This document shows positions 50,731 through 61,887 of a stretch of DNA of 64,000 bases, one piece after another; position 1 is the stretch's first letter, and each line of letters starts with the position of its first letter. The notes below the pieces were generated by a model. The model saw nothing but the letters and a program-made list of their open reading frames with translations. It had not been told where the DNA came from and ran no database searches. Made by a program: the position numbers and the translations under genes. The DNA comes from Flavobacteriia bacterium 40-80 (GTDB lineage Bacteria > Bacteroidota > Bacteroidia > Flavobacteriales_D > Crocinitomicaceae): assembly GCA_001899145.1 (NCBI GenBank), contig MKVF01000018.1, positions 124,001-188,000 on the forward strand, given 5' to 3'.

Positions 50731-51216
50731 ATGACCTCCTCAATAAGCCGGACAATTTGAAAATGGATTTTAGGTACTAAATTTATAAAAAGTTTAAATT
50801 GATATCGTGAAAAGTCAAAATTTAAAGAACCCGGATGGTTTTATAATTAAGCAATCAGAAAAACATGCACATACGTGGATGAGGCTTGTTGTTAACCGGG
50901 CATTTCTCAGGCTGAATTGTGCAGTTGGAAAAAGAAATGTTCCGGTTTAGAAGTTTCATAATATTGTAAACTTAGGCTTTGTCATCTGTGAATAAAAGCA
51001 GAAGTTTTAAATCAGGAAGTATGTGAAAAGAGGAGATTCCAAGGGTTACAAATAGCCCTGATTTTATCTGATCAAGAAAAGGCTAAAATAGCCTTTTTGC
51101 TTCCCTAAAAGATAAAAAGTAAGAAAGGAAGCTCTTATGTGTTCGCATTGTTTTTTACCAAGTCATTTTTCCCTTCTCCTTTCTTTTTTCTATCTTAGCC
51201 GATTCAAAGTTTATAT
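50731..51216. other. Gap between biosynthetic cluster and gldA
   Basis: The only protein-like piece is a 47-aa GTG frame at 50807-50950 (VKSQNLKNPDGFIIKQSEKHAHTW...), probably a remnant. A terminator sits at 51077-51098. I see no good promoter of the TTTG/TAnnTTTG type before gldA; TATCTTAG near 51190 is a weak match. Confidence 0.35.
51077..51098. terminator. Intrinsic terminator
   Basis: AAAAGGCT (51077-51084) pairs with AGCCTTTT (51090-51097) around AAAAT, followed by a T. It probably ends transcription from the biosynthetic side before gldA. Confidence 0.7.
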
Positions 51217-52119
51217 ATGTCAATAGCATTAAAGAATGTGACAAAATTTTACGGAGAGCAAGCTGCCGTAAACGACATCAGCTTCACGATTAATAAAGGT
51301 GAGGTTGTTGGATTTTTAGGGCCGAATGGTGCCGGTAAATCCACTACGATGAAGATGATTACCGGTTTTATTCCCGCATCTTCCGGGGAGATTAAAGTGT
51401 GTGATTTAACGGTGGATATCGATTCGCTGGATACGAGGAGAAAGATCGGTTACCTGCCGGAGCATAATCCGCTGTATCTGGATATGTATGTTCGTGAATA
51501 CCTGGAATTCGTGGGAAATATCTATCACGTTCCCAATATCAAAAAACGGGTAGATGAGATGATCGGAACCGTAGGATTACAAATTGAGCAAAACAAGAAA
51601 ATCGGGATGCTTTCCAAAGGCTACCGCCAGCGTGTGGGATTGGCGCAGGCGATTATCCATGATCCCGAAGTTCTGATTTTGGACGAGCCGACTTCCGGTC
51701 TGGATCCGAACCAGCTGGTTGAGATCCGTGAGCTGATTAAAAATATCGGGAAATCCAAAACGGTAATGCTGTCCACACATATTATGCAGGAAGTGGAAGC
51801 GATCTGTGACCGTGTTATCATTATCAAAAGAGGTGCGATTGTGGCCGACGACAAAGCAGAAAACCTGCAGTACGACGACCAGCATCAGGTGGTATATGTT
51901 GAATTTGACCAGAATGTATCCCGCTCCCAACTAAGCAAGATCCCGACGGTTTCCAACGTGCAGCATGTCGGAGGAAATTCCTGGCTGATCGAAACGAATA
52001 CGGCAACCGACCTGCGAAAAGCCATTGCGCAATTTGCGCAACAAAATAACCTGCTGGTATTGACGATGCGTCAGGAAGAAAGAAGTTTAGAAGAAGTATT
52101 TAAAGCATTAACAAAATAA
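51217..52119 (+). CDS. gldA: ABC transporter ATPase, gliding-motility GldA type
   Basis: A 300-aa ABC ATPase: Walker [13 protein letters not shown]-loop region [14 protein letters not shown], signature [14 protein letters not shown], Walker [13 protein letters not shown], and the H-loop STHIM. The 'YLPE.NPLY..M.V' segment and C-terminal [14 protein letters not shown] are characteristic of GldA. It works with GldF and GldG, which are not in this window, in an ABC transporter needed for gliding in flavobacteria. tyrS begins one base after its stop. Confidence 0.85.
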   Translation: MSIALKNVTKFYGEQAAVNDISFTINKGEVVGFLGPNGAGKSTTMKMITGFIPASSGEIKVCDLTVDIDSLDTRRKIGYLPEHNPLYLDMYVREYLEFVGNIYHVPNIKKRVDEMIGTVGLQIEQNKKIGMLSKGYRQRVGLAQAIIHDPEVLILDEPTSGLDPNQLVEIRELIKNIGKSKTVMLSTHIMQEVEAICDRVIIIKRGAIVADDKAENLQYDDQHQVVYVEFDQNVSRSQLSKIPTVSNVQHVGGNSWLIETNTATDLRKAIAQFAQQNNLLVLTMRQEERSLEEVFKALTK

Positions 52120-52120
52120 A

Positions 52121-53419
52121 ATGTCTGATAACATTGTTGAAGAATTGAGATGGAGAGGCATGGTTCAGGATATCATGCCGGGAACAGAAGAACAATTGAC
52201 AAAAGAATCGACAGCTGCCTATATCGGCTTTGATCCGACAGCGGATTCTTTACATATAGGAAGCCTGGTTCCGATTATTTTACTGGTCCACTTGAAAAAA
52301 TACGGACACAAGCCGTATGCCTTGGTAGGTGGTGCAACGGGTATGATCGGAGATCCTTCCGGAAAATCGGAAGACAGAAACTTGCTGGATGAAGCAGCGC
52401 TGGAAAAAAATGTAGCGGGAATCAAACGTGTCTTGTCCCGTTTTCTGGATTTTAATTCAACAGCATCAACTGCTCCGGTGCTTGTAAACAATTACGATTG
52501 GATGAAAGATTTTTCGTTCATCGCGTTTGCCCGTGATATCGGGAAAAGGATCACCGTTAATTATATGATGGCGAAAGATTCAGTGAAAAAACGGTTTTCA
52601 GGTGAAGGTGAAGGAATGTCTTTTACGGAATTTACTTACCAGCTTATTCAGGGCTACGACTTCTACTATTTGTGGAAAAATAATAATGTGCTCCTTCAGA
52701 TGGGAGGTTCTGACCAGTGGGGAAATATCACCACCGGAACGGAATTAATCCGGAGAATGGGCGGAGAAAGCGCCAAAGCGTTTGCAATGACCTGTCCGTT
52801 AATTACAAAAGCTGACGGATCGAAATTCGGAAAATCAGAAGGCGGAAATATCTGGCTGGACGCAGATAAAACTTCTCCCTATAAATTCTACCAGTTCTGG
52901 TTGAATACAGCAGACGCGGATGCTGAGCGTTATATCAAGATCTTTACGTTTCTCGGAAAAGATGAAATCGACAAAATCATTGCTGAGCATAACGAGGCAC
53001 CGCATTTAAGAGTTCTGCAGCGCAGACTGGCAGAAGAAGTAACGACATTTGTACACTCGAAAGAAGATCTGGAAAATGCAATCGCTGCTTCTGATATTTT
53101 ATTTGGAAAATCAACTTCTGAAGATTTGAAAAAGCTGAGCAATGAACAGTTCCTTGAAATTTTTGAAGGTGTTCCACAAGCGACGGTCAGTAAAGCCGAC
53201 GTAGCAGGCGGTCTGAGTATGATCGACGCTTTATCTGGAAAAACAGGATTTTTGGCTTCCAATGGAGAAGCGAGAAGAGAGCTGAAAGCAAACGCGGTTT
53301 CTGTCAATAAAGATAAAGTTCAGGAAGAATATAAAATCACCGAAGCTGATCTGATCAATGGTAAATTTGTCCTGATCGGAAAAGGCAAGAAAAATAATTA
53401 TATACTTATCGCTGAGTAA
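52121..53419 (+). CDS. tyrS: Tyrosyl-tRNA synthetase
   Basis: A 432-aa class I synthetase that charges tRNA-Tyr. The HIGH-type motif is in [14 protein letters not shown] and the KMSKS-type loop is [31 protein letters not shown] gives the tyrosine/ATP pocket. The C-terminal S4-like RNA-binding domain contains [18 protein letters not shown]. Normal length. It ends before a strong terminator. Confidence 0.97.
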   Translation: MSDNIVEELRWRGMVQDIMPGTEEQLTKESTAAYIGFDPTADSLHIGSLVPIILLVHLKKYGHKPYALVGGATGMIGDPSGKSEDRNLLDEAALEKNVAGIKRVLSRFLDFNSTASTAPVLVNNYDWMKDFSFIAFARDIGKRITVNYMMAKDSVKKRFSGEGEGMSFTEFTYQLIQGYDFYYLWKNNNVLLQMGGSDQWGNITTGTELIRRMGGESAKAFAMTCPLITKADGSKFGKSEGGNIWLDADKTSPYKFYQFWLNTADADAERYIKIFTFLGKDEIDKIIAEHNEAPHLRVLQRRLAEEVTTFVHSKEDLENAIAASDILFGKSTSEDLKKLSNEQFLEIFEGVPQATVSKADVAGGLSMIDALSGKTGFLASNGEARRELKANAVSVNKDKVQEEYKITEADLINGKFVLIGKGKKNNYILIAE

Positions 53420-53436
53420 AAAGCTCGGAAATAAAA

Positions 53437-53464
53437 AAAACAGGTCAGTCCGACCTGTTTTTTT
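53437..53464. terminator. Bidirectional intrinsic terminator after tyrS
   Basis: AAACAGGTC and GACCTGTTT form a perfect 9-bp stem around AGTCC, with A and T tracts on both sides. It separates tyrS from the converging polysaccharide operon. Confidence 0.85.
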
Positions 53465-53478
53465 GTTTTTGTCTATAA

Positions 53479-54048
53479 CTATAGTTTTGTAACAGTTCCT
53501 TCTTTCAGCTGGTACTTTTCACCATTTCCGGGACAAACAGCAATACCTTCTGCGTCGAATTCCAGGCGATGTCCCTGCTCACTCATCCAGCCCATCTGGC
53601 GTGCAGGATTTCCTACAACCAGCGCATAGGCAGGAACGTGTTTTGTGACAACTGCTCCGGCCCCTACAAAAGCATATTCACCAATGTCATGCCCGCAGAC
53701 AATCGTTGCATTTGCGCCAATAGATGCCCCTTTTTTAACGACTGTTTTTGCATATTCACTCTTCCGGTTGACAGCGCTCCTCGGGTTAATAACGTTGGTG
53801 AATACCATGGAAGGTCCTAAAAACACATCGTCCTCACAGATAACACCGGTATAAATGGAAACGTTGTTCTGAATTTTTACATTGTTTCCGAGAATAACTT
53901 CCGGAGATACAACAACATTCTGCCCGATATTACAGTTTTCACCTATAACACAATTCGGCATTACATGGGAAAAATGCCAGATTTTTGTCCCGTTTCCTAT
54001 TTTACAGCCTTCATCAATAATAGCTGTTGCGTGTGCGAAATATTCCAT
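53479..54048 (-). CDS. Left-handed beta-helix acetyltransferase (WbpD/WlbB-like)
   Basis: A 189-aa hexapeptide-repeat transferase beginning [30 protein letters not shown]. Repeated [IV]G-type hexads follow ([32 protein letters not shown]). [16 protein letters not shown] and [24 protein letters not shown] are typical of the WbpD/WlbB N-acetyltransferases. These acetylate a UDP-3-amino sugar made by a WbpE-like aminotransferase, a good partner of which lies at 56478 in the same cluster. It is the last gene of the cluster, with a 109-bp gap to the epimerase. Confidence 0.8.
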   Translation of the reverse strand: MEYFAHATAIIDEGCKIGNGTKIWHFSHVMPNCVIGENCNIGQNVVVSPEVILGNNVKIQNNVSIYTGVICEDDVFLGPSMVFTNVINPRSAVNRKSEYAKTVVKKGASIGANATIVCGHDIGEYAFVGAGAVVTKHVPAYALVVGNPARQMGWMSEQGHRLEFDAEGIAVCPGNGEKYQLKEGTVTKL

Positions 54049-54157
54049 TTTTCAATGATTGAAAAGGGAAGAGGGAAAAAGGAAGATTTATTATTACTTC
54101 ACTTAATCTTACTTTCCTTTTGTGTCTTCTTTTATTTTCCTTTTTGACAATCTTCCT

Positions 54158-55150
54158 TTAATGAATATACTTATCAAAATTATAATGATCGACTTCGTTC
54201 AGCTCCTCAGGAGAGAGTTGCTTAAAATATTCGTAAGTAAGTTTCAAACCTTCACTTCGGGAAACTTTTGGTTCCCATCCTAAAAGCGATTTTGCTTTTG
54301 TGATATCCGGCTGACGTTGTTTTGGATCATCTTTCGGAAGATCCTTATAAATCACTTTCTGAGTAGTTCCTGTCAGCCTAATAATTTCTTCAGCAAAGTC
54401 ACAGATAGTGATTTCATCCGGATTTCCGATATTCACCGGATAAGCATAATCCGAATGCAGCAGGCGGTAAATCCCTTCGATCAGATCATCCACATAACAG
54501 AAAGAACGCGTCTGAGAACCGTCTCCGAATACCGTTAAATCTTCTCCTCTCAGTGCCTGACCGATAAATGCAGGCAATACGCGTCCGTCATTCAGGCGCA
54601 TTTTCGGTCCGTACGTATTGAAAATACGCACAATCCGGGTTTCCACTCCGTGAAATGTATGATAAGCCATCGTCATTGCTTCCTGAAAACGTTTTGCTTC
54701 ATCATAAACACCTCGCGGACCTACAGGATTCACATTTCCCCAGTATTCTTCCGGCTGCGGATGCACTGTAGGATCGCCGTAAACCTCCGAAGTCGAAGCG
54801 ATCAGCACTCTTGCTTTTTTTACTCTTGCTAATCCCAGGCAATTGTGGATGCCCAACGAACCTACTTTCAGCGTCTGGATCGGAATTTTCAGATAATCAA
54901 TCGGGCTTGCGGGAGAGGCAAAGTGTAAAATATAGTCTAATTTACCCGGAACATGAATGAATTTTGAAACATCATGATTGTAAAATTCAAAATTTTCCAG
55001 ATGAAATAAATGTTCGATGTTTTTTAGACGGCCGGTGATCAGGTTATCCATGGCGATTACATGATAATCTTCCTTTATGAACCTGTCACAAAGATGTGAT
55101 CCTAAGAAGCCGGCTGCGCCAGTGATCAATATACGTTTTCTGTTACTCAT
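54158..55150 (-). CDS. UDP-glucuronate decarboxylase-like SDR (UXS)
   Basis: A 330-aa extended SDR: NAD-binding [16 protein letters not shown], catalytic STSEVYGDP and YDEAK (YxxxK), and the decarboxylase-type [14 protein letters not shown] with [14 protein letters not shown]. These mark the UXS/ArnA-like group, which oxidises and decarboxylates UDP-glucuronate to UDP-xylose or the 4-keto intermediate. Its start overlaps the stop of the Ugd-like gene by 4 bp, which provides its substrate. Confidence 0.88.
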   Translation of the reverse strand: MSNRKRILITGAAGFLGSHLCDRFIKEDYHVIAMDNLITGRLKNIEHLFHLENFEFYNHDVSKFIHVPGKLDYILHFASPASPIDYLKIPIQTLKVGSLGIHNCLGLARVKKARVLIASTSEVYGDPTVHPQPEEYWGNVNPVGPRGVYDEAKRFQEAMTMAYHTFHGVETRIVRIFNTYGPKMRLNDGRVLPAFIGQALRGEDLTVFGDGSQTRSFCYVDDLIEGIYRLLHSDYAYPVNIGNPDEITICDFAEEIIRLTGTTQKVIYKDLPKDDPKQRQPDITKAKSLLGWEPKVSRSEGLKLTYEYFKQLSPEELNEVDHYNFDKYIH

Positions 55151-56463
55151 TTTTCTACCGTTTTACGTCCGATGGACTCATAATAGAATCCTTTTTGATT
55201 CATTTGATCCACTTCGAACAGGTTTCTTCCGTCAAAAATGACTCTGTCTTTCAAAGCGCTTCCGATTTTCTCAAAATCCGGATTTCTGAAAATGCTCCAT
55301 TCTGTACAGATAATCAAGGCATCTGCATTCTGAGCCGCTTCATACTCACTTTTTACAAAGCTGATTTTGTCACCATATAATGCCTGTACATTTTCCATGG
55401 CTTCCGGATCGTAGGCGGTTACTGTCGCACCTTCCGCCAGAAGCGCGTCGATCATGTACAATGCAGGTGCTTCACGGATATCATCCGTGTCCGGTTTAAA
55501 TGCCAGTCCCCAGATTGCGAAATGCTTTTCTTTTAAATCTCCACGGAAGAAGTTTCTGATTTTTGGCATCAGTACCGTTTTCTGCTCTTCGTTTATTTTC
55601 ATTACCGCTTTCAGAATCTGGAAATCAAAACCAACTTCAGTCCCGCTTTTTACCAGCGCCTGTACGTCTTTCGGGAAACAAGAGCCACCATAGCCGATTC
55701 CCGGGAACAGGAAACGTTTTCCGATCCGCTCGTCTGTTCCGATTCCGATGCGAACCTTGTCCACATCCGCGCCGACTTTTTCACAGAAATTAGCAACTTC
55801 ATTCATGAACGTAATTTTTGTCGCGAGAAAAGAATTGGCAGCATATTTTGTCAGCTCTGCGGATTTTTCATCCATAAAAATAATAGAGTTCCCGGAACGT
55901 ACGAAGGGTTTGTACAGCTGTTCCATTACCTTCATTGCCCGTTCAGAGGAAGAACCGATTACCACACGATCCGGTTTTAAGAAGTCATCTACAGCAAAGC
56001 CTTCCCGTAAAAACTCCGGATTAGAAACCACATCAAACGCTACCTTTGCGTTTTTAGCGACCGCTTCCGTCACTTTTTCTGCTGTACCAACAGGAACCGT
56101 ACTCTTATCAACGATAACTTTATAATCTTTCATGATTTTTCCCAGGTGGTCTGCCACTCCAAGAATGTAGGACAGATCAGCTGAGCCGTCTTCTCCCGGA
56201 GGAGTTGGCAGCGCAAGGAAGATAATCTCTGCATCTTCTATCCCTTCTTCCAGAGAAGTAGTGAAGCTTAGTCTTCCTGCTTTAATATTTCGTTCGAAAA
56301 GCAGATCCAGATGTGGTTCGTAAATCGGCACGACACCGTTTTTCATCTTTTCTACTTTCTTTGCGTCAATGTCCACACAAATTACCTGATTTCCGGTTTC
56401 AGCGAAACAAGTTCCTGTTACCAAACCGACATAACCTGTGCCTACGACTGCTATTTTCTTCAT
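55147..56463 (-). CDS. ugd: UDP-glucose 6-dehydrogenase
   Basis: A 438-aa dehydrogenase: Rossmann motif [17 protein letters not shown], active-site [14 protein letters not shown] with the nucleophilic Cys, [14 protein letters not shown], and a C-terminal domain with [17 protein letters not shown]. It converts UDP-glucose to UDP-glucuronate with two NAD+. The downstream UXS gene overlaps by 4 bp, so flux probably goes to UDP-xylose-like sugars. A related UDP-GlcNAc dehydrogenase role cannot be excluded. Confidence 0.92.
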   Translation of the reverse strand: MKKIAVVGTGYVGLVTGTCFAETGNQVICVDIDAKKVEKMKNGVVPIYEPHLDLLFERNIKAGRLSFTTSLEEGIEDAEIIFLALPTPPGEDGSADLSYILGVADHLGKIMKDYKVIVDKSTVPVGTAEKVTEAVAKNAKVAFDVVSNPEFLREGFAVDDFLKPDRVVIGSSSERAMKVMEQLYKPFVRSGNSIIFMDEKSAELTKYAANSFLATKITFMNEVANFCEKVGADVDKVRIGIGTDERIGKRFLFPGIGYGGSCFPKDVQALVKSGTEVGFDFQILKAVMKINEEQKTVLMPKIRNFFRGDLKEKHFAIWGLAFKPDTDDIREAPALYMIDALLAEGATVTAYDPEAMENVQALYGDKISFVKSEYEAAQNADALIICTEWSIFRNPDFEKIGSALKDRVIFDGRNLFEVDQMNQKGFYYESIGRKTVEK

Positions 56464-56477
56464 AGTAAGTAAGTTGA

Positions 56478-57608
56478 TTATTTGTTGACGAATTCCTTTA
56501 CGGATTCGCAGATATAATTTAATTGCTCTTCTTCTAATTCGGTGTGCATTGGCAGAGAAATAACACGTTCTGTCAGCCAGTCTGTTACAGGTAAAACCAT
56601 GTTTTCCACGCCGAATGAAGCAAACATTTTTTGTTTATGTGCAGGCACCGGATAATAAATCATCGCCGGAATACCTTTGGACTCCAGATGATCTTTTAAT
56701 TCATCTCTGTCGATTCCTTCAAGAATCAGTGTATATTGATGGAACACATGTTTATTGTTATCCGCCCTGAACGGTGTGGTAATACCATCAATGGAACGGA
56801 AGAAATTATCGTAGTGATCTGCCGCTTTTCTTCTTGCATCACAATAGCTGTCCAGGCGTGGAAGCTTGATCCTCAATACTGCTGCCTGAATGGAATCCAG
56901 GCGGGAATTACAGCCTACTACATCATGATAGTACCTTTTGGATTGACCGTGATTGGCGATCATCCTGATTTTTTCAGCTAACTCATCACTGTTTGTACAA
57001 AGTGCTCCGCCATCTCCGTAACATCCCAGGTTTTTTGACGGAAAGAAAGAAGTGCAGCCGATGTCACCCATTGTTCCTGTTTTGGAGATCGTGCCGTCTT
57101 TATGAGTGTAAACACAACCTATCGCCTGCGCATTGTCTTCAACGACATACAGATTATGTTTTTTGGCAACCGCCAGAATTTCATCCATATCTGCTGCCTG
57201 TCCGTAAAGATGAACAGGAACGATCAGCTTCGTTTTAGGCGTGATTTTCTCTTCGATCAGTGACGGGTTGATACAGAATGTTTTCGGATCGACATCAACA
57301 AAGACAGGAGTGAGGCCTAACAATGCCATTACTTCTGTGGTCGCGATATACGTATAGGAAGGAGTAATCACTTCATCTCCGGGCTTTAATCCCAGTGCCA
57401 TCATAGCGATCTGTAAAGCGTCTGTACCGTTTGCACAAGGAATGACGTGCTTTATATCAAGGTAATTTTCTAATTCTGACTGGAAAGAGCTGACCTCAGG
57501 GCCATTGATAAAAGCGGTGTTTTCAATTACGTTTAAAATCGCTTTATTTACATCCTCTCTGATGTGCTCATACTGCGTTTTTAAATCCACCATCTGAATT
57601 TTTTTCAT
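56478..57608 (-). CDS. DegT/DnrJ/EryC1/StrS sugar aminotransferase
   Basis: ATG at 57608 (MKKIQMVDLKTQYEH) gives 376 aa; the longer frame adds an unlikely leader. PLP enzyme with GTDALQIAMMAL, VDVDPKTF, VVEDNAQAIGC and the Schiff-base Lys in FFPSKNLGCYGDGG. It resembles WbpE/WlbC-type transaminases, which aminate a 3-keto UDP-sugar. With the acetyltransferase at 53479 it suggests a diacetamido sugar branch. Only 14 bp upstream of the ugd gene. Confidence 0.9.
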   Translation of the reverse strand: MKKIQMVDLKTQYEHIREDVNKAILNVIENTAFINGPEVSSFQSELENYLDIKHVIPCANGTDALQIAMMALGLKPGDEVITPSYTYIATTEVMALLGLTPVFVDVDPKTFCINPSLIEEKITPKTKLIVPVHLYGQAADMDEILAVAKKHNLYVVEDNAQAIGCVYTHKDGTISKTGTMGDIGCTSFFPSKNLGCYGDGGALCTNSDELAEKIRMIANHGQSKRYYHDVVGCNSRLDSIQAAVLRIKLPRLDSYCDARRKAADHYDNFFRSIDGITTPFRADNNKHVFHQYTLILEGIDRDELKDHLESKGIPAMIYYPVPAHKQKMFASFGVENMVLPVTDWLTERVISLPMHTELEEEQLNYICESVKEFVNK

Positions 57609-57709
57609 CACTATCGATTTATGTTGGATATTCTGTTTCACTAAGACCTGCAAAAATAAAAAAAGGATTTGGATTCAGGTTTGATTTTTACAGACTTATT
57701 ACTGCTTTT

Positions 57710-59527
57710 TCAGCTTTCTCCCCTGAGCTTCCGGATTCGCTGGCGAACTTCAGCAGTGTAGAGCGAAGACGGGTGTTCAAACAGGATCTTTTTGTAATAT
57801 TCCATTGCTTTTTCAGGATCATTTTTTTGCTCTTCATAGATCTTTCCCAGGTAAAAAAGCGCATCGTCGATCAGGATGTCTTCCGAATGGTATTTGATGA
57901 TTTCCTGTAAATAAGAAACGGCATTGTCCCATTTTCCCTGATCCATCATCGCGGTCGCTTTTCGCAGTGCGACTTCATCCGCCAGGCCATGATAGGGATA
58001 GAGCTTAATAATAGAATCATATAATGAAAATGCTTTGTCGTATAAATGTTGCTCCAGTAAAAGATCTGCATGCGCAAACAGTGACATCGCGTGATAATTG
58101 CTGTCGAGCCCGAAGTTATCGGTTATCAGAATGGAGAGTTTCATTGCGTCATTTGCGATGAGCTTCGTAGTTGATTGCTTTAAAACATCCAGTTGGCTCT
58201 GAGCGAATTTAAAATCTCCCGTGTAATAAAAAATACGCGCGTTTTTGTATTTTGCTTCAAAGCCGATCGGTTCGTATTTGAATTCACTGTCCACCTGCAT
58301 ATAAAGCAGGGAAGCTTCCCAGATCTCATTCGTTAATACGTAAATATCCGCCAGAAGAACCTTTGCTTCAGCAATCTGCATTGCTGTCAGTCCTGTCGTC
58401 TTGATGAGGTCAGTAAGAATGGTGATGGATTTTTGGGGATTCCCGGCGTAATAAGCCTGAATAGTCGCTAATTCAGTTAAAAGCTGATAGTTGGTACGGT
58501 TATTACCTCCGGACCTGATCGCTGTTTCATACTCCTGAACCACTTCCTGGATTGTACCGGAATCAAACTCCTTATTTTCCGTGATTTCTAAAAAACGTAC
58601 TTTCAGCAGAGCACGTTCCGCATCTTTCAGAAGGTAGGAATCGCTCAGTCCGGTAACATATTTAAATGCTTTGGAAGCAATGCGGTAATCTTTATTCTGC
58701 AAACAGATCATCCCCAGCTCATAAACACGTTTTCCCTGTCCGTTTTCTCTTTTGTCCAGTGCCTGAACCTGTGTAAGTGCCACGTTGAACTGTTTCCGCT
58801 GTGCAAAATACCAGATAAGAAATTCCGAATACAGATAATCGTTGTTGTTTTTCTGGGTTTTTTCCAGCAATTTATTTTTTACGGCATCCTGAAAGGTCGT
58901 GTTATCATCATTCTGTTCGATCAGATCGGATAGGATCTGCTGAATATCGCTCAACCTGTTGGGGAAAATATCGATATAGCTGATGTATTCTTCCATCATC
59001 TTATTGTAGTTTCCTTCCAGGTAATATAATTCGGCATATTCCGTGTTTAAAGGAAAACTGGTCCCGAACACTTTTCTTCCGGCGTCCAGCGTCTGCTTTG
59101 CATAGCTCAGCTTGTTCAGGTCTTTGAATGAATTATATAAGTCTTTTACAGTCAGGGTGTTCGCTGCTTTTTTATTGATTAGATCCTGGTAGATCTTAGT
59201 GGCTTCTTTTGACCGGTCGTTTTTTTCAAGGAAATCGGCATACCGGAACGCATAATCGACATTGTTGGGATTTTTATCGATCTGCTTTTTGATCAGCTTT
59301 TCCGCTTCTTTCGTGTTGTTTGTCTGAATCAGGCATTCGTAATAACGGATAAAATTCGCATGACTCGGATCTTTCTGAAAAATCTTTTCGTAATATACCA
59401 CTGCTTTCTCAAAATCTCCCTGAATGTAGTATTGCTGGGCTAACTGGAGGTCTCTGTCCTGTGCGGAAACAGAAATGCCGGAGCAAAGAAATAAAAGGAA
59501 AAAAAGATAATTCAAAATTTTGTTCAT
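57710..59527 (-). CDS. Periplasmic TPR-repeat protein
   Basis: A 605-aa protein with a signal peptide (MNKILNYLFFLLFLCSGISVSAQD, cleavage after SVSA) and many tetratricopeptide repeats (AQQYYIQGDFEKAVVYYEKIFQKDPSHANF; YDKAFSLYDSIIKLYPYHGLA; DPEKAMEYYKKILFEHPSS). TPRs act as interaction scaffolds, often in outer-membrane assembly. It is coupled to the lipoprotein gene by a 4-bp overlap, so the two probably act together in the envelope. Confidence 0.85.
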   Translation of the reverse strand: MNKILNYLFFLLFLCSGISVSAQDRDLQLAQQYYIQGDFEKAVVYYEKIFQKDPSHANFIRYYECLIQTNNTKEAEKLIKKQIDKNPNNVDYAFRYADFLEKNDRSKEATKIYQDLINKKAANTLTVKDLYNSFKDLNKLSYAKQTLDAGRKVFGTSFPLNTEYAELYYLEGNYNKMMEEYISYIDIFPNRLSDIQQILSDLIEQNDDNTTFQDAVKNKLLEKTQKNNNDYLYSEFLIWYFAQRKQFNVALTQVQALDKRENGQGKRVYELGMICLQNKDYRIASKAFKYVTGLSDSYLLKDAERALLKVRFLEITENKEFDSGTIQEVVQEYETAIRSGGNNRTNYQLLTELATIQAYYAGNPQKSITILTDLIKTTGLTAMQIAEAKVLLADIYVLTNEIWEASLLYMQVDSEFKYEPIGFEAKYKNARIFYYTGDFKFAQSQLDVLKQSTTKLIANDAMKLSILITDNFGLDSNYHAMSLFAHADLLLEQHLYDKAFSLYDSIIKLYPYHGLADEVALRKATAMMDQGKWDNAVSYLQEIIKYHSEDILIDDALFYLGKIYEEQKNDPEKAMEYYKKILFEHPSSLYTAEVRQRIRKLRGES

Positions 59528-60048
59528 GGTGACAAAAGTTCGTTTAGATAACGTTCTGATGTTTCGAAGTTACGAATTCCGTCGGCATAGTTTTGTGCCA
59601 GCCGGCTGAAATTTGTTTTTAAATTGCTAACACTTCGGATTTCTTCCTTAACCAGCTCCTGATACAAAGACCTGTCTCCGTTCCCTTCATGGATCATTTT
59701 CAGTAACGATTTGAGTTCCCGCTGTTTTTTCAGGGTGGTTTCAAGTGTCTTTTTATTTTGATTGAATTGCCGGAGGTTGGAGCAGGAAAATTTGATGTTT
59801 TCGATGTGCTGTGCAGTTTCAACAGAAATGGTGTCCGGCTGAATTCCTGATTTGTAAGCATCCAGCAAACTACAGCGGATTTGCGAGAGAGAATCGACTG
59901 CTTTAACGTCTATTTTTTTGGAGATGAGCACCATCGAATCGACATCCAGGAGCAATTGCTCCAGCTGATTTACATATTCCTTCTTTTTAACCTCTAAACA
60001 GGAAGTCAGGACTATGGAAAGCAAATATAAACAGATCAGATGTTTCAT
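59524..60048 (-). CDS. Coiled-coil lipoprotein
   Basis: A 174-aa protein with a lipoprotein signal (MKHLICLYLLSIVLTSCLEVKKKE, Cys 17). The rest is helical coiled coil (YVNQLEQLLLDVDSMVLISKKID..., LKKQRELKSLLKMIHEGNGDRSLYQELVKEEIRSV). Its last codons overlap the TPR protein's start (ATGA), so the two are co-translated. No family recognised. Confidence 0.75.
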   Translation of the reverse strand: MKHLICLYLLSIVLTSCLEVKKKEYVNQLEQLLLDVDSMVLISKKIDVKAVDSLSQIRCSLLDAYKSGIQPDTISVETAQHIENIKFSCSNLRQFNQNKKTLETTLKKQRELKSLLKMIHEGNGDRSLYQELVKEEIRSVSNLKTNFSRLAQNYADGIRNFETSERYLNELLSP

Positions 60049-60060
60049 AATAATGCAAAA

Positions 60061-60090
60061 AAGAAGCTACGTTTATCGTAGCTTCTTCTT
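60061..60090. terminator. Intrinsic terminator
   Basis: AAGAAGCTACG (60061-60071) and CGTAGCTTCTT (60077-60087) form a perfect 11-bp stem with a TTTAT loop. It lies 20 bp downstream of the acyl-CoA dehydrogenase stop and would end that transcript. Confidence 0.85.
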
Positions 60091-60108
60091 AACAAATATA
60101 ATTAAAGA

Positions 60109-61887
60109 TTATAAATTGTACTGACCTGCTTCAATTAATGCCTGCGCGATCAATTGACGGTAAGCTTTAGGATTGATATCTGCTGTTTTGGTAAAACGCT
60201 TGATTCCCATATTCATCATTTTCGCCTCATCACCTTCCGCGAATGAGTTAATGGCATCTTTTGCCGCTTTAGCGATCTTATCTGCCGCGTCGTACACATA
60301 CGTTTTCGCGATAGCGATCTGAAGCTCAGCTGCCGCTTCTCCTTTCGTGTTGATGATTTTCTGAACGCGCAATAATAATGATTCAGAAAGATAGGTATAA
60401 AGAGCGATATCTGCGATGTTCATGATGATTTCCTGTTCTTTTCCTAAAGTCTGCATCAATTTTTGAACAGCAGAACCGGCAACCATCAGAATGGTTTTCT
60501 TGAAATTTTCAACAGCGATGAATTCCTGGGAAAGAGGTCCTTCCGGAACTTCCGGAGTTTCAGGGATAGACATCAGCTCGTTAGCAACTTTCATGGCAGG
60601 TCCCATCAGATCCAGCTCACCTTTTAATGCGCGCTTAAGGATCATATCGACAGTTAACATACGGTTGATCTCGTTTGTTCCCTCGAAAATACGGTTGATA
60701 CGGGCATCACGATACGCTTTTTCTACTATTGATTCGGCAGAATAACCCATACCTCCATAGATCTGAACAGCTTCATCTACTACATAATCCAATGTTTCGG
60801 AACCGGCAACTTTTAATAACGCGCATTCAGCGGCAAACTGCTCGATTCCTTTCAATGTCGCTTGGCCTTTCGGTAATCCTGATTCAATCAAAGCTGCAAC
60901 TGCATCGTCAATATTCTGGGAGGCTCTGTAAGTAGCTGTCTCCAGTGCATATGCACGAATTACCTGCTCTGCCAGCTTATAGCGGATAGCTCCGTATTTT
61001 GAGATCGGGCGGCCGAATTGTTCCCGTTCTTCCGCATATTTTACAGAAGCTGTAATAGCCGCTTTCGCTCCTCCTAAAACACCTGCAGCCAGTTTGATTC
61101 GGCCAATGTTTAAGATGTTGATAGCAATTTTAAATCCGTTCTCTCTTTCAGATAACAGGTTTTCTACCGGAACTTTTACATTATTGAAGAAAATCTGTCT
61201 TGTAGATGATCCTTTGATCCCCATTTTTTTCTCTTCCGGATTCAGGGAAATTCCTTCGGAATCTGCTTCCACTAAAAACGCAGATAAATTCTTGTCATCA
61301 TCAATTTTAGCGAAAACAGTGAATAAATTAGCGAATCCGCCATTCGTGATCCACATTTTCTGTCCGTTGATAATGTAATGTTTTCCGTCTTCAGAAAGAA
61401 CGGCTTTTGTTTTTCCTGAATTTGCATCTGATCCTGCAGAAGGCTCTGTCAGGCAGTATGCTGCTTTCCATTCTCCGGAAGCCAGCTTCGGAGAGTATTT
61501 TGCTTTTTGCTCTTCATTACCGTAATATAAAAGCGGCAAAGAACCAATTCCTGTATGCGCTCCGTATGCTACTGAAAAAGAATGTCCTGCACCCAAGCGC
61601 TCTGTTGCCAGCATGGAAGTTTTGAAATCAACACCCATTCCTCCCAGGTCTTCCGGAACAGATAATCCCAATAATCCCAGTTCACCGGCTTTGTCTAACA
61701 GGGCAGGCATCAGACCTTCTTCCATTTTGTCAATACGCTCTAAATTAGGCGTAATCTCCTGTGCGATAAAATCGTCACACATCTGAGCAATCATTCGTTG
61801 CTCCTCTGTCCATTCTTCCGGTGTGAAAATTTCTTCCGGAGTTGTTCTTTTGATGATGAATTCACCACCTTTAATTGCTTTTGACAT
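60109..61887 (-). CDS. Acyl-CoA dehydrogenase (long form)
   Basis: A 592-aa flavoprotein for the first step of fatty-acid beta-oxidation. The core has AYCLTEPSAGSDA and ITNGGFANLFTVFAKI (FAD/substrate contacts), EREQFGRPISKYGAIRYKLA, and QIYGGMGYSAESIVEKAYRDARINRIFEGTNEI (FAD-binding end with the catalytic-Glu region). A roughly 180-aa helical C-terminal extension follows, as in VLCAD/ACAD9-like enzymes and many Bacteroidota homologues. Monocistronic. Confidence 0.95.
   Translation of the reverse strand: MSKAIKGGEFIIKRTTPEEIFTPEEWTEEQRMIAQMCDDFIAQEITPNLERIDKMEEGLMPALLDKAGELGLLGLSVPEDLGGMGVDFKTSMLATERLGAGHSFSVAYGAHTGIGSLPLLYYGNEEQKAKYSPKLASGEWKAAYCLTEPSAGSDANSGKTKAVLSEDGKHYIINGQKMWITNGGFANLFTVFAKIDDDKNLSAFLVEADSEGISLNPEEKKMGIKGSSTRQIFFNNVKVPVENLLSERENGFKIAINILNIGRIKLAAGVLGGAKAAITASVKYAEEREQFGRPISKYGAIRYKLAEQVIRAYALETATYRASQNIDDAVAALIESGLPKGQATLKGIEQFAAECALLKVAGSETLDYVVDEAVQIYGGMGYSAESIVEKAYRDARINRIFEGTNEINRMLTVDMILKRALKGELDLMGPAMKVANELMSIPETPEVPEGPLSQEFIAVENFKKTILMVAGSAVQKLMQTLGKEQEIIMNIADIALYTYLSESLLLRVQKIINTKGEAAAELQIAIAKTYVYDAADKIAKAAKDAINSFAEGDEAKMMNMGIKRFTKTADINPKAYRQLIAQALIEAGQYNL

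Noticed and set aside
50807-50950. Small GTG-initiated gene
   Set aside because: Only 47 codons, isolated, with no family resemblance; more likely a remnant.
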